Below, in pieces: positions 4,730 through 12,055 of a DNA stretch of 12,922 bases. The notes under the pieces were generated by a model. That model saw nothing but the letters and a program-made list of their open reading frames with translations. It did no database searches and was not told where the DNA came from. The position numbers and the translations under genes are program-made. Positions within the stretch are counted from its first letter, which is position 1, and every line of letters begins with the position of its first letter. The stretch comes from an uncultured archaeon A07HN63 (GTDB lineage Archaea > Halobacteriota > Halobacteria > Halobacteriales > Haloferacaceae). Where the stretch lies: positions 79,462 to 92,383 of the forward strand of contig KI543221.1 in assembly GCA_000496215.1 (NCBI GenBank), in the 5' to 3' direction.

Positions 4730-5563
4730 ATGTCCACGACAGCCAGAATCCTCTCGGAGGACGCACCGCTCGATCTCCGGTTCTCCGACCCCGAACTCGA
4801 AACGGTCCGCGAGAACCTCGTCTCGTTTATCGAAACCACCGTCGATGACGCCGGTGCCGACGGCGCGACACTCGGTCTCTCCGGCGGGATCGACTCGACG
4901 ACAACAGCCTACCTCGCCGTCGAGGCGCTCGGCACTGACGGCCTCCACGGGCTGGTCATGCCCAGCGAGGTCAACGACGAAAGCAACATGAGCGACGCCG
5001 AGCGGGTCGCCGAGGATCTCGGCATCGAGTACGACGTGATCGAGATCCAGCCCATCGCCGAACAGATCTTCGAGGCCGTCCCGAGCGCGACCGGGGATCG
5101 CATGGCGATGGGTAACGTCTACGTCCGGACGCGAGCCGTCGTCAACTACTTCGTTGCCAACGCCGAGGATCGCGTCGTCCTCGGCACCGGCAACCGCGCC
5201 GAGGCGATGACCGGCTACTTCACGAAGTACGGCGATCAGGCCGTCGACTGCAACCCTATCGGCGGGCTCTACAAACAGCAGGTCCGCCAGCTCGCCGCCT
5301 CGCTCGGTGTCCCCGCCGATCTGGTCGATCAGACCCCAACCGCCGGCATGTGGAACGGCCAGACCGACGAGGACGAACTCGGGCTGGATTACGATACGGT
5401 CGATGCGATTCTCGCGCTCCACATCGACGGCCCGCTGTCGACGACGGCGACGACCCGGACGCTTGACGGCGTCGAGCGGGCCCAGATCGAACGCGTCGAA
5501 TCACTCGTTGGGGAAAGCGAGCACAAGCGATCCATGCCGCCCGCGCCGAGCCCGCTGGCGTAG
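4730..5563 (+). CDS. nadE: NAD(+) synthetase (ammonia-type, NadE)
   Basis: This 277-residue protein makes NAD from deamido-NAD, ATP and ammonia, the last step of NAD biosynthesis, in the cytoplasm. The ATP-pyrophosphatase loop LSGGIDSTT (SGGIDS at 51-56) is intact. Further family motifs follow: PSEVNDESNMSDA (78-90), GTGNRAEAMTGYFTKYGD (152-169), NPIGGLYK (175-182), PTAGMWNGQTDEDELG (203-218) and the C-terminal HKRSMPP. There is no N-terminal glutaminase domain, so it should use free ammonia. Length is normal for the short archaeal form. The ATG at 4730 is chosen because a TATA box lies about 26 nt upstream. The gene is monocistronic by spacing and divergent from the membrane-protein gene. 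Confidence 0.96.
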   Translation: MSTTARILSEDAPLDLRFSDPELETVRENLVSFIETTVDDAGADGATLGLSGGIDSTTTAYLAVEALGTDGLHGLVMPSEVNDESNMSDAERVAEDLGIEYDVIEIQPIAEQIFEAVPSATGDRMAMGNVYVRTRAVVNYFVANAEDRVVLGTGNRAEAMTGYFTKYGDQAVDCNPIGGLYKQQVRQLAASLGVPADLVDQTPTAGMWNGQTDEDELGLDYDTVDAILALHIDGPLSTTATTRTLDGVERAQIERVESLVGESEHKRSMPPAPSPLA

Positions 5564-5697
5564 CTCGTTGATCGCCAAGACGCTGATTGAATCGGCCTAA
5601 CCCCCGACAGATCGACGCTATCGACTCTTTTGCCGGAGTTCGCGCGCAGATACCAACGACGAAACAGGTAAACCACAGTCCGCTCAATCAGGGGGTG

Positions 5698-6081
5698 ATG
5701 AAGGAGTACAAGATGCGCCGCGGGGAGCATCTCGACGACCGCATCCCCGACCTCAAGGCAACGGTGGAATCGTATTTCGGCGCCGTAACCGGCACCGAGG
5801 AACACGACGGCCACGAGCTGTACGTAATTGCGGAGCCGGACAACCCGGTGTTCGACCGCATCCTCGCGGGAGCCGCGGAGTACGGCAGCAAGAAAGACCG
5901 GCTGGCGGTCCACTTCGAGGAGCGACCGGCCGAGGAGGTCATCGCCGCTGGTGAGGCCGACGCCGCCGAGGAGGCCGTCTCGCTGAAAAACGAGTTCCTG
6001 CTCGAAGCCACGGGGCGGGACGCCAAATCCCGGCGGGACTCGATGAAACGCGATGTCGAGGACGAGGCGCCGGACTACTGA
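5698..6081 (+). CDS. DUF5611-type haloarchaeal protein
   Basis: The protein has 127 residues and is soluble and acidic, with a conserved-looking N-terminus (MKEYKMRRGEHLDDRIPDL) and a basic C-terminal stretch (ATGRDAKSRRDSMKRDV). It resembles, from memory, the DUF5611 family found in haloarchaea. No function is known and no catalytic motif is visible. The alpha/beta pattern and the segment AEYGSKKDRLAVHFEERP give no clear clue. The frame is open back to 5587, but the ATG at 5698 is preferred: homologues start at M(K/R)EYKMRRGEHL, a G-rich tract (GGGGGTG) precedes it, and a GGTAAACC patch lies about 29 nt upstream. It follows nadE on the same strand by 134 bp and precedes the ROK kinase by 112 bp. 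Confidence 0.8.
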   Translation: MKEYKMRRGEHLDDRIPDLKATVESYFGAVTGTEEHDGHELYVIAEPDNPVFDRILAGAAEYGSKKDRLAVHFEERPAEEVIAAGEADAAEEAVSLKNEFLLEATGRDAKSRRDSMKRDVEDEAPDY

Positions 6082-6159
6082 CTCCTCGGCAACAGATCGC
6101 CACCAGATCTTGTATCGCGGAGCCGGTGAGCGGTCGATCCCCCGGCGACGGAAAACGCC

Positions 6160-6167
6160 CTAATTAA
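6160..6167 (+). promoter_or_regulatory. TATA box of the ROK kinase gene
   Basis: CTAATTAA is centred about 27 nt before a GTG at 6191 and 30 nt before the ATG at 6194, so the transcript has almost no leader. This leaves the choice between these two adjacent starts open. Confidence 0.5.
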
Positions 6168-6193
6168 GTGTAGCCACGGCCGCCGTTGAGGTG

Positions 6194-7162
6194 ATGGCCT
6201 CCTACGTGGGCGTCGATCTGGGCGCGACGAACATCCGTGCTGCCGTGGCCGACAGTTCGGCGACAGTTATCGGCCACGCGGAGGCTGCAACCCCACAGGG
6301 GCCAACCGGCATCGAGATCACCGAGGCGATTCTCTCGCTCATCCGCGAGGCCTGCGGCGAGGCCGGCGTGACCCCAGATACAGTGCGCGCCTGCGGCATC
6401 GGCTCGATCGGCCCGCTCGACCTCGCGGCAGGCGTCGTCGAGAACCCCGCGAACCTCCCCGACGCGGTCGACCGCATTCCACTGACGGGGCCGATATCAA
6501 AGCTTCTGTCGACCGACGACGTGTATCTCCACAACGATACCACCGCGGCCGTGATCGGCGAGCGGTTCCACGCCGAGCGCAACCCCGATGATATGGTGTA
6601 CCTGACAATCTCCTCGGGGATCGGCGCGGGCGTCTGTGTCGACGGCACCGTGATCGCCGGCTGGGACGGCAACGCCGGCGAGGTCGGCCACATGACGCTC
6701 GATCCACAGGGGTTCATGACCTGTGGCTGTGGCCACGACGGCCACTGGGAGGCCTACTGTTCCGGCAACAACATCCCGCGGTACGCTGAACGGCTCCACG
6801 CCGAGGACCCAATCGAGACGGCGCTCTCGTTCGACGATCCCGACCTCACGGCGGCCGACATCTTCGACCTTGCGGGCGAGGACCGCTTTGCCGACCACGT
6901 TATCGAGCAACTCGCACACTGGAACGCGATGGGCGTCGCCAACATCATCCACGCCTACGCCCCGCTGGTCGTCAGCGTCGGTGGCGCGGTCGCGCTCAAC
7001 AACCCCGAACTGGTGCTTGAGCCGATCCGTGACCGACTCGACGAGATGGTGATGATGAACGTTCCCGAGCTGAAACTGACCGATCTCGGCGACGACGTGG
7101 TGGTAAAGGGTGGTGTCGCCAGCGCGCTGACGGGTGGTACCGGCGACCGTTCGCGGCTGTGA
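6194..7162 (+). CDS. ROK-family sugar kinase (probable glucokinase)
   Basis: The 322-residue protein is an ROK-family kinase and probably phosphorylates glucose or a related hexose with ATP. The N-terminal phosphate-binding loop is VGVDLGATNIRAAV (D8, G10, T12). The catalytic aspartate lies in HNDTTAAVIGE (D115), and SSGIGAGVCVDG is the second phosphate motif. The ROK signature follows: EVGHMTLDP with H166, then CGCGHDGHWEAYCSG (C177, C179, E186). The third zinc-binding cysteine of the usual CxCGxxGCxE motif is a histidine here (H184), which can also bind zinc. A C-terminal SVGGAVALNN motif is present. Haloarchaea use the semi-phosphorylative Entner-Doudoroff route for glucose, so the physiological substrate is not certain. 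The start could be the GTG at 6191, which adds one residue. Confidence 0.9.
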   Translation: MASYVGVDLGATNIRAAVADSSATVIGHAEAATPQGPTGIEITEAILSLIREACGEAGVTPDTVRACGIGSIGPLDLAAGVVENPANLPDAVDRIPLTGPISKLLSTDDVYLHNDTTAAVIGERFHAERNPDDMVYLTISSGIGAGVCVDGTVIAGWDGNAGEVGHMTLDPQGFMTCGCGHDGHWEAYCSGNNIPRYAERLHAEDPIETALSFDDPDLTAADIFDLAGEDRFADHVIEQLAHWNAMGVANIIHAYAPLVVSVGGAVALNNPELVLEPIRDRLDEMVMMNVPELKLTDLGDDVVVKGGVASALTGGTGDRSRL

Positions 7163-7268
7163 GCGCCGCGCACCAGCAGTCTCTACCCCGAATCGTTCAC
7201 GATAATTCATCGGTGTTAGGAGCCCTCAAACCGGAACTTACGCATATGTCGAGCACATAGAGGCAGCT

Positions 7269-7595
7269 ATGACAGACGAGAGCCTCAAATCCCGCGTGGA
7301 GACGTGGATGGTCAAACAGATGCCGATCATCCAGATGCACGGCGGGACGAGCATGGTTCGTGAGGCCGACCCCGAGAGCGGACAGGTCGTCGTCGAACTC
7401 GGCGGCACCTGCTCTGGCTGTGGCATCTCGAATGTTACCGCCCAGAATATCAAGCGGGACATGTTCATGGAGTTCGACGAGATCGAGGATGTGCAGGTGA
7501 AGGTCCCCTCGACCGGTGACACCGGGTCTGACACCGTCGAGGGCGGCCGCGGCGGCGACGTGGAGTACTCCAACGAGTCCGCCGGTCACTTCTGA
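7269..7595 (+). CDS. NifU C-terminal domain Fe-S scaffold protein
   Basis: This 108-residue protein is the NifU C-terminal (Nfu-type) domain, which assembles or carries Fe-S clusters to client proteins. The defining motif GGTCSGCGISN is present with C48 and C51, which would bind a cluster bridged between two subunits. The segment VETWMVKQMPIIQMHGG before it and VTAQNIKRDMFMEFDEIEDV after it match the family fold. The last 30 or so residues are a Gly/Asp/Ser-rich acidic tail with no domain. No cysteine desulfurase or suf genes are in the window. The ATG at 7269 has an AT-containing patch (ACTTACGCATA, about 7236-7246) some 27 nt upstream. It is convergent with the FAU-1 gene, and 55 bp separate their ends. 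Confidence 0.93.
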   Translation: MTDESLKSRVETWMVKQMPIIQMHGGTSMVREADPESGQVVVELGGTCSGCGISNVTAQNIKRDMFMEFDEIEDVQVKVPSTGDTGSDTVEGGRGGDVEYSNESAGHF

Positions 7596-7650
7596 GCACT
7601 GCGGACAGTCCGAACCTGAACGCTGGCTCTCGCCGAAAATTTCTCTCTGA

Positions 7651-9156
7651 TTACAGCGATTCTTCTAACGCTGTGGCGACCGATCTCGCCTTCTCGGCCA
7701 GCGGCTCGCTCACCCGGCCGTCGTCGACTGCGGCGTCGAGTTCGTCGTCGTCGACACGTTCGACCGTGCCGTCGGGATATTTCAGCACGTCGACGTGGAG
7801 GTCGATGTATCGAACAGTGTCCGGAAAACACTCGACGGGCGTACAGATGTTGACGTACGTGCCGATCAGATCCTCCTCGCTATCTCGGTAGACAGTCGGA
7901 TACCACCACCGGCCCTCTTTGACCGTCGTCGTCGCCGTATCGCCCGCCGAGCGCGGGACGCCGAGGCCGTCGTAGCTCCCACCGCCCGACATCTCGCGGA
8001 CGAGCGTGATCGACTCGTCGTCGCGCTCGGTGACCGACCCTGTCCCGAGGCTGATCAGCCGGCCGTCGGGTTTGCCGTGACCGATCTCGATCTCGTCGCC
8101 GACCGAGGGGCCGAAAGTGTTGGCGACGACCGAGAAGGGAAACTCGCCGTCGGCGGCCGCGTCGCCGCAGAGCGATTCGACGAAATCGACGGCCCCGCTC
8201 GCGGCGTCGCTGCCGGCCTTGATCCGGTGGTGACCAACCATCGTTTCGGTTACCTCGCGTCGCGTCTCGTCGAGGGCGACACGAGACTCACGGCCGAACC
8301 AGCACCACCGGCCTGCCCGCGGCTGCTGCAGTTCGGCAGGTACCTCGCTGGAATCCTCGTCGTCCATCCCGTCGGCGAGCCGCTCGGCCCGCGCGGTCGC
8401 GGTTTCGAGGGCGGCTCGCAGGTCGTCCATCGACGCCTCGGTCGCCGCGTGGTGCCAGCGTGGTCGCCAGCCCTCCGGGGACGCTACGTCCAGCAGATCG
8501 GTCATCCCGAGCAGTTCGCGCGCGGCCGCCTCGTCGTGGCTGTCGACGCTCGGCGCGCCGTCCTCGGGGAGCAGGGTGACCAGCGCGCTCGTCGCCTGCA
8601 GTTGGCCGCCGAGTCGCCGCCGGTCGTCGCGCCACGGTGGGACGCTCTCTCTGACCTGCACTCGAACCGTGTCGCCCGTCTCGATGTGGTCGTCGACCGC
8701 GTCGAACGGCAGATAGCCGCTGGCCTCGCCGAGGTCGACGGTCGCGCCGCGGCTGTGGGTGTCGCTCACGCGGCCGTCGAAGACCGCGCCGGCCGGTGCG
8801 GGATCGACCCAGCAGCACGTATCCCGACCGATATCGGTCAGCAGCTCGGCCGCCGCTGTGACCGCGTCGGGGCTGCCAGCGATGCCGACGCCCTGCCGGT
8901 CGGCGGTCGTCTCGACGCTGACAGCGTGCCTTCCGGCCTCGAAGTCGGCGTCGAAGCGCCGCTGGATCGGCGGCGATGCGTCGACGACAGTCCAGCCGGT
9001 ATCGAGAAACGCTTTCGTCAGGGCGGTCGCGTAGATCCCGCGGACACGAACCGAGTTGTCGCCCGCGTCGTCGCTCCCGTCGCTCATCGTGTCCCCGTCG
9101 TTCGCCGCCTCATTTGCCGCCGATTTACGCTGCCGTTGTTTCGTGTCCGATTCCAT
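7651..9156 (-). CDS. fau-1: FAU-1 family RNA-binding protein / probable ribonuclease
   Basis: The 501-residue protein matches archaeal FAU-1 (AU-rich RNA-binding protein, reported elsewhere to have endoribonuclease activity in 5S rRNA maturation). After a polar N-terminal extension comes VRVRGIYATALTK (about 37-49), then an S1-like RNA-binding region (about 122-170: GAVFDGRVSDTHSRGATVDL, GYLPFDAV, GDTVRVQV). The C-terminal third is a DUF402-type domain with GHHRIKAG, the FPFSVVANTFGPSVGDE region, GRWWYPTVYRDSEE, GTYVNICTPVE and YIDLHVDVLKYPDG. Three starts are possible. The ATG at 9154-9156 is favoured because a TTTCAAG box lies 27 nt upstream. The ATG at 9085-9087 would give 478 residues, closer to the roughly 470 of the Pyrococcus protein. 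Low-complexity Asp/Ser sequence between the two starts suggests an optional extension. Confidence 0.9.
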   Translation of the reverse strand: MESDTKQRQRKSAANEAANDGDTMSDGSDDAGDNSVRVRGIYATALTKAFLDTGWTVVDASPPIQRRFDADFEAGRHAVSVETTADRQGVGIAGSPDAVTAAAELLTDIGRDTCCWVDPAPAGAVFDGRVSDTHSRGATVDLGEASGYLPFDAVDDHIETGDTVRVQVRESVPPWRDDRRRLGGQLQATSALVTLLPEDGAPSVDSHDEAAARELLGMTDLLDVASPEGWRPRWHHAATEASMDDLRAALETATARAERLADGMDDEDSSEVPAELQQPRAGRWCWFGRESRVALDETRREVTETMVGHHRIKAGSDAASGAVDFVESLCGDAAADGEFPFSVVANTFGPSVGDEIEIGHGKPDGRLISLGTGSVTERDDESITLVREMSGGGSYDGLGVPRSAGDTATTTVKEGRWWYPTVYRDSEEDLIGTYVNICTPVECFPDTVRYIDLHVDVLKYPDGTVERVDDDELDAAVDDGRVSEPLAEKARSVATALEESL

Positions 9157-9179
9157 ACGCCGGTGTTGGGTCGGCCGCG

Positions 9180-9186
9180 CTTGAAA
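9180..9186 (-). promoter_or_regulatory. Promoter element of fau-1
   Basis: TTTCAAG on the minus strand is centred 27 nt before the ATG at 9156. It shares its core and spacing with the box before the DUF2064 gene, and it favours the longer FAU-1 start. Confidence 0.45.
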
Positions 9187-9268
9187 CATTGTCTTTCCCA
9201 CCGGCTGCCGAACCACGCAGCATCGCAGCAGTGTCTCGGCACTCAGCAACGAGTCGTCGTCCCAGAGG

Positions 9269-9277
9269 TTATGTATG
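9269..9277 (+). promoter_or_regulatory. Likely TATA box of the menE transcript
   Basis: TTATGTATG is centred about 26 nt before an ATG at 9299, not before menE itself. Transcription is thus expected to begin near 9299, giving menE a leader of about 85 nt. Confidence 0.35.
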
Positions 9278-9298
9278 CCCGCCCAAACCACACAGCCG

Positions 9299-9391
9299 AT
9301 GGCGTTCGACACGCTGACCGTGCGGTTGCTGACAACCGCGAGCCACCCCGCTCGCGGCGAGAACAGCGGCTGGAGGATCGCTGATGCGTGA
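9299..9391 (+). CDS. Possible 30-codon leader ORF overlapping the menE start
   Basis: From the ATG at 9299 the frame encodes 30 residues (MAFDTLTVRLLTTASHPARG, then ENSGWRIADA) and stops at TGA 9389-9391, eight bases past the first base of menE (ATGCGTGA). The ATG sits about 26 nt after a TATA-like box, so it would be translated from a leaderless mRNA. The menE site then has its own Shine-Dalgarno sequence inside this ORF, an arrangement that fits translational coupling. Codon use is GC-rich like the real genes. It could be a leader peptide, a small protein, the remnant of a lost gene, or chance. No family is recognised. Confidence 0.3.
   Translation: MAFDTLTVRLLTTASHPARGENSGWRIADA
9372..9376 (+). 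promoter_or_regulatory. Shine-Dalgarno site of menE
   Basis: GGAGG lies 7 nt before the ATG at 9384. Most genes here seem leaderless, so a good ribosome binding site marks menE as translated from a leadered mRNA and fixes its start. Confidence 0.55.
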
Positions 9392-11075
9392 CTGGCTCAC
9401 CCACCGCGCGGCGTCGACGCCGACCCAGCTCGCCGTCGTGGACGCCGACGCCGACAAGCGGTGGTCCTACAGCGGTCTCGACGCCGCCGTCGACGAGACG
9501 GCCGGCCGGCTCGCCAGTCTCGGCGTCGAAGCCGGCGACCACGTCGGGATGGTGCTGCCCCGCCAGTTCCGCGCGCTGTGTCTCCTGCATGCCGCCCAGC
9601 GGCTCGGCGTCCGGCTCGTCCCGCTGAACGACCGCCTGACGGCGTCCGAACTCGCTGATCGCATCGATCGGGCCGACTGCTCGATGGTGGTCTGTAACGC
9701 CGACACCGAGCCTGACGCCGTCGAGGCAACCGACGCGGTACCGGTCGCGTCGATTGATTCGCCGCAATGGGATAACGTCAAATCGTTCACGACCGTCGAG
9801 CCAGATCCCGTGACGCCGGTCGAGTGGAGCCGCGATGATACACAGCTGATCGTCTTCACCTCGGGGTCGACCGGCGCGCCGAAACCGGTCACGCTGACCA
9901 TGGGGAATCTGCTGGCGAGTGCGACCGCCTCGGCGTTCCGGCTCGGCGTCGACCCCAACGACCGGTGGCTGCTGACGCTCTCGCTGGCCCACGTCGGCGG
10001 CATCGCGCCGGTCCTGCGGTCGACGCTCTACGGGACGGCGGTCGTCCTGCGACGGGGGTTCGAGCCCGGCCGCGCGGCCGACGATATCGACCGCCACGAC
10101 GTGACGGTCGTCTCGCTGGTGCCGGTGATGCTTCGCCGCATGCTGGAGTCCCGCGGGACGCTCGCGGACTCACTGCGGGTGGTCCTGCTCGGCGGTGCGC
10201 CCGCACCCGAGTCGCTGATCCGGCGGTGTGACAACTACTCGATTCCCGTCTATCCGACCTACGGGATGACCGAAACCACCTCGCAGGCCGCGACCGCACG
10301 GCCGTCGGCCGCCTTCGACCGTCCGGACGCCGTGGGGTCGCCGTTGCTGTGGACCGATCTGACGATCCTCGACGATGAGGGCGACCCCGTCGAGCGGGGC
10401 GAAACGGGCGAGATCGTTGCCGCGGGGCCGACCGTCACGCCGGGCTACTACGGCGCTGTCGACACAGAGGGCTTCTGTGCTCACGGGCTTCGCACCGGCG
10501 ACGCGGGCTACCGAACCGAGGATGGCGCGCTGGTCGTCTGCAACCGGATCGACGATCGGATTCACAGCGGCGGCGAAACCGTGGATCCGGGTGAGATCGT
10601 CGACGTGCTGCGCACGCTGAACGGCGTTGACGACGCCGCGGTCGTCGGTCTCGACGACGAGGAGTGGGGCGACCGCGTCGCCGCGCTCGTTGCGACCGAT
10701 CAGCCAGATCTGACCACCGACGCCATCGAGTCGGCCTGCCGCGACCAGCTGGCGGGCTACAAGATTCCCCGAACCATCGCGTTCACCGAGCAGATACCTC
10801 GCACCGAATCCGGGACGATCAACCGCGAGGCCGTCAAACGCGAGTTGCGGAGGGCTCGCGGTCAGTCTCCCGCCGACCGGACGACGATGCGACGGCCAGT
10901 CGACCCGCAACTACCTGACGACGACGGTAACGACGACGATAGCGGCGCTGCTGCCCCCGACGGGACCGCTGACGACGCTGACGACGCTAATGACGGCACC
11001 GACGGCGACGAGCGCAGCAGCGATTCCGTCAGCACCGACAATCCCGACGATGCGGCTGGCGACAACGACGAATAA
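9384..11075 (+). CDS. menE: o-Succinylbenzoate-CoA ligase (MenE) with acidic C-terminal tail
   Basis: This 563-residue AMP-forming acyl-CoA ligase activates o-succinylbenzoate with ATP and CoA in menaquinone synthesis. ANL-superfamily motifs are clear: the P-loop FTSGSTGAPKP (158-168), the A4 motif SLAHVGG (H203) typical of MenE, LLGGAPAP (268-275), A5 YGMTET (293-298), A7 TGD (371-373), A8 RIDDRIHSGGE (388-398) and the hinge-side LAGYKIPRTIAF. In the A10 loop the usual catalytic lysine is not seen: the segment reads IPRTESGTINRE (471-482), with Thr478 near that position. From about residue 511 there is a low-complexity tail of roughly 53 residues rich in Asp, Ala, Ser and Gly, beyond the normal end of the family. 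No other men genes lie in the window. The start is set by GGAGG at 9372-9376. Confidence 0.92.
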   Translation: MRDWLTHRAASTPTQLAVVDADADKRWSYSGLDAAVDETAGRLASLGVEAGDHVGMVLPRQFRALCLLHAAQRLGVRLVPLNDRLTASELADRIDRADCSMVVCNADTEPDAVEATDAVPVASIDSPQWDNVKSFTTVEPDPVTPVEWSRDDTQLIVFTSGSTGAPKPVTLTMGNLLASATASAFRLGVDPNDRWLLTLSLAHVGGIAPVLRSTLYGTAVVLRRGFEPGRAADDIDRHDVTVVSLVPVMLRRMLESRGTLADSLRVVLLGGAPAPESLIRRCDNYSIPVYPTYGMTETTSQAATARPSAAFDRPDAVGSPLLWTDLTILDDEGDPVERGETGEIVAAGPTVTPGYYGAVDTEGFCAHGLRTGDAGYRTEDGALVVCNRIDDRIHSGGETVDPGEIVDVLRTLNGVDDAAVVGLDDEEWGDRVAALVATDQPDLTTDAIESACRDQLAGYKIPRTIAFTEQIPRTESGTINREAVKRELRRARGQSPADRTTMRRPVDPQLPDDDGNDDDSGAAAPDGTADDADDANDGTDGDERSSDSVSTDNPDDAAGDNDE

Positions 11076-11144
11076 GCGGGCGATAATCGGTTGGTTCCGC
11101 ATCAAAACCGAGAGTGGCAAGTGTACGGTCGCGCTCCACTCGGT

Positions 11145-11369
11145 ATGGAGTTCGAGCGGACGACAGACGAAGCGGAGCTGACCGAGTGGACGCGCAGCGA
11201 CGGCAACGCGACGATCCGGCTCCGCAGGCGCGCCGACGACCGGTTCGCGGTTCGGTACGATCAGTTACATCAGGCCGAGGATGGCCGGGAATATGCCTAC
11301 GAGACCGTCGACAGCCGCGAGGCCGCCGAGGACCTGGTCGACGCGTGGCGAGCCGACCCGCCGGCCTGA
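11145..11369 (+). CDS. Small haloarchaeal protein of unknown function (74 aa)
   Basis: This 74-residue acidic protein begins MEFERTTDEAELTEWTRSDG and carries alternating charged and hydrophobic strands (ATIRLRRRADDRFAVRYDQL) and a final helix (DSREAAEDLVDAWRAD). The layout suggests a compact beta-sheet plus one helix. It resembles conserved haloarchaeal small proteins (I think of DUF7543, from memory and unverified). No catalytic or metal-binding motif is visible. The frame is open back to a TTG at 11091, but the ATG at 11145 gives the natural N-terminus. A weak AT patch (CAAGTGTAC) lies about 25 nt upstream. It follows menE by 69 bp, so read-through from menE is possible. Confidence 0.75.
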   Translation: MEFERTTDEAELTEWTRSDGNATIRLRRRADDRFAVRYDQLHQAEDGREYAYETVDSREAAEDLVDAWRADPPA

Positions 11370-11421
11370 TCTGCTGAGGCGCGCCCCGGATTGTTTTCCC
11401 CGTTGCCGCCATCGGACCTGT

Positions 11422-11817
11422 ATGACTCGTTTCGACGCGAACTCTCCGCACGCCCGCCGCGAGCTATTCGGTGCGACCATCGAGGCCCACCGCGAGCGCG
11501 GCAGCGAGTTTCTGACGCTGGAGCCCGACACGACACCCCCCGACGCCGACGAGGAACTCGTTCCGTGGATCCAGTTCGGCGGGACCACAGTGGCGATGGA
11601 CTGTACAGACGCCGAGCTCGACAGAGTAAAAACGCTGCTCGACGACTACCCCGAGTTCCGCATCGAGGATCTCGAACGCCCCGAAGAGGCCGAGGGAACG
11701 CACGTGCGGATCACCGCGCGATCCGACGACCAGCGGGTCGCTGATTTCTTCGAGGCCGTCTTTCAGCGGGCCTTCGGCTATCCCGAGGATTACCGCGTCT
11801 GGGCGGTGACGATCTAG
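11422..11817 (+). CDS. Conserved haloarchaeal protein of unknown function (131 aa)
   Basis: The 131-residue acidic soluble protein starts MTRFDANSPHARRELFGATI. It includes EFLTLEPDTTPPDADEELVP, a strand region IQFGGTTVAMDCTDAELDRV, DDYPEFRIEDLERPEEAEGT, then HVRITARSDDQRVADFFEAV and a C-terminal YPEDYRVWAVTI. It resembles a family widespread in haloarchaea and annotated only as hypothetical (possibly DUF7975, from memory and unverified). No active-site motif is seen. The ATG at 11422 has an AT-rich box (GATTGTTTTC) about 28 nt upstream, which argues against the longer frame beginning at 11281 inside the previous gene. Its TAG stop overlaps the stop of the convergent membrane-protein gene by two bases. 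Confidence 0.8.
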   Translation: MTRFDANSPHARRELFGATIEAHRERGSEFLTLEPDTTPPDADEELVPWIQFGGTTVAMDCTDAELDRVKTLLDDYPEFRIEDLERPEEAEGTHVRITARSDDQRVADFFEAVFQRAFGYPEDYRVWAVTI

Positions 11818-12026
11818 TCGTCGCTGGTGTCGATCCCGAGGGTGGCGTTGAGCCCGCAGAAACAGACGCTCGCGTTAAACCCGAGGCCGACAGCCCCGAG
11901 CGCGGCAAGTACCCCTGTTGACCGACGCCCGGCCCGGAGCGCACGGACGGCCGTGATGGTGAGCAGTACGGCACCGATCGCACGAAGCAGTCGGTCTTTG
12001 CCACCGACGTTTTTGCTGAGAGCCAT
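11814..12026 (-). CDS. DUF2892 (YgaP-like) two-helix membrane protein
   Basis: The 70-residue protein has the DUF2892 pattern: an N-terminal KNVGGKDRLLRAIGAVLL start, a first membrane helix (about 14-31), a basic turn RAGRR, a second helix (about 37-54) and a Cys-containing end CFCGLNATLGIDT that matches the family's C-PxNxLLGI-like motif. In bacteria this domain is often fused to rhodanese (YgaP) or stands alone. Its role is not established, and links to thiol or sulfur chemistry are only inferred. The ATG at 12026 has a TACAAGTAT box about 25 nt upstream. The gene is convergent with the preceding one, and their stop codons share the tetranucleotide CTAG. Confidence 0.85.
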   Translation of the reverse strand: MALSKNVGGKDRLLRAIGAVLLTITAVRALRAGRRSTGVLAALGAVGLGFNASVCFCGLNATLGIDTSDD

Positions 12027-12046
12027 ACCCTCTATACGGGGTTCGA

Positions 12047-12055
12047 ATACTTGTA
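12047..12055 (-). promoter_or_regulatory. TATA-like box of the DUF2892 gene
   Basis: The minus strand reads TACAAGTAT, centred about 25 nt before the ATG at 12026. This is consistent with a leaderless transcript. Confidence 0.4.

Noticed and set aside
3893..5422. 509-codon open frame on the minus strand
   Set aside because: It runs through the tRNA-derived repeats, the membrane-protein gene and antisense to nadE. The nadE frame carries all NAD synthetase motifs, so this is a shadow.
7795..9384. 529-codon open frame on the plus strand
   Set aside because: It is antisense to fau-1, whose frame shows the S1-like and DUF402-type segments. The plus frame has no recognisable domain.
10170..10910. 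246-codon open frame on the minus strand, with a larger one at 9243-10097
   Set aside because: Both are antisense to menE, whose ANL motifs are unambiguous.
10911..11120. 69-residue hydrophobic frame on the minus strand, resembling a membrane protein
   Set aside because: It is the mirror of the GAC/ACG-rich acidic tail of MenE. Antisense of Asp-rich sequence always reads as Val/Ile-rich. I see no promoter, and the menE frame is continuous.
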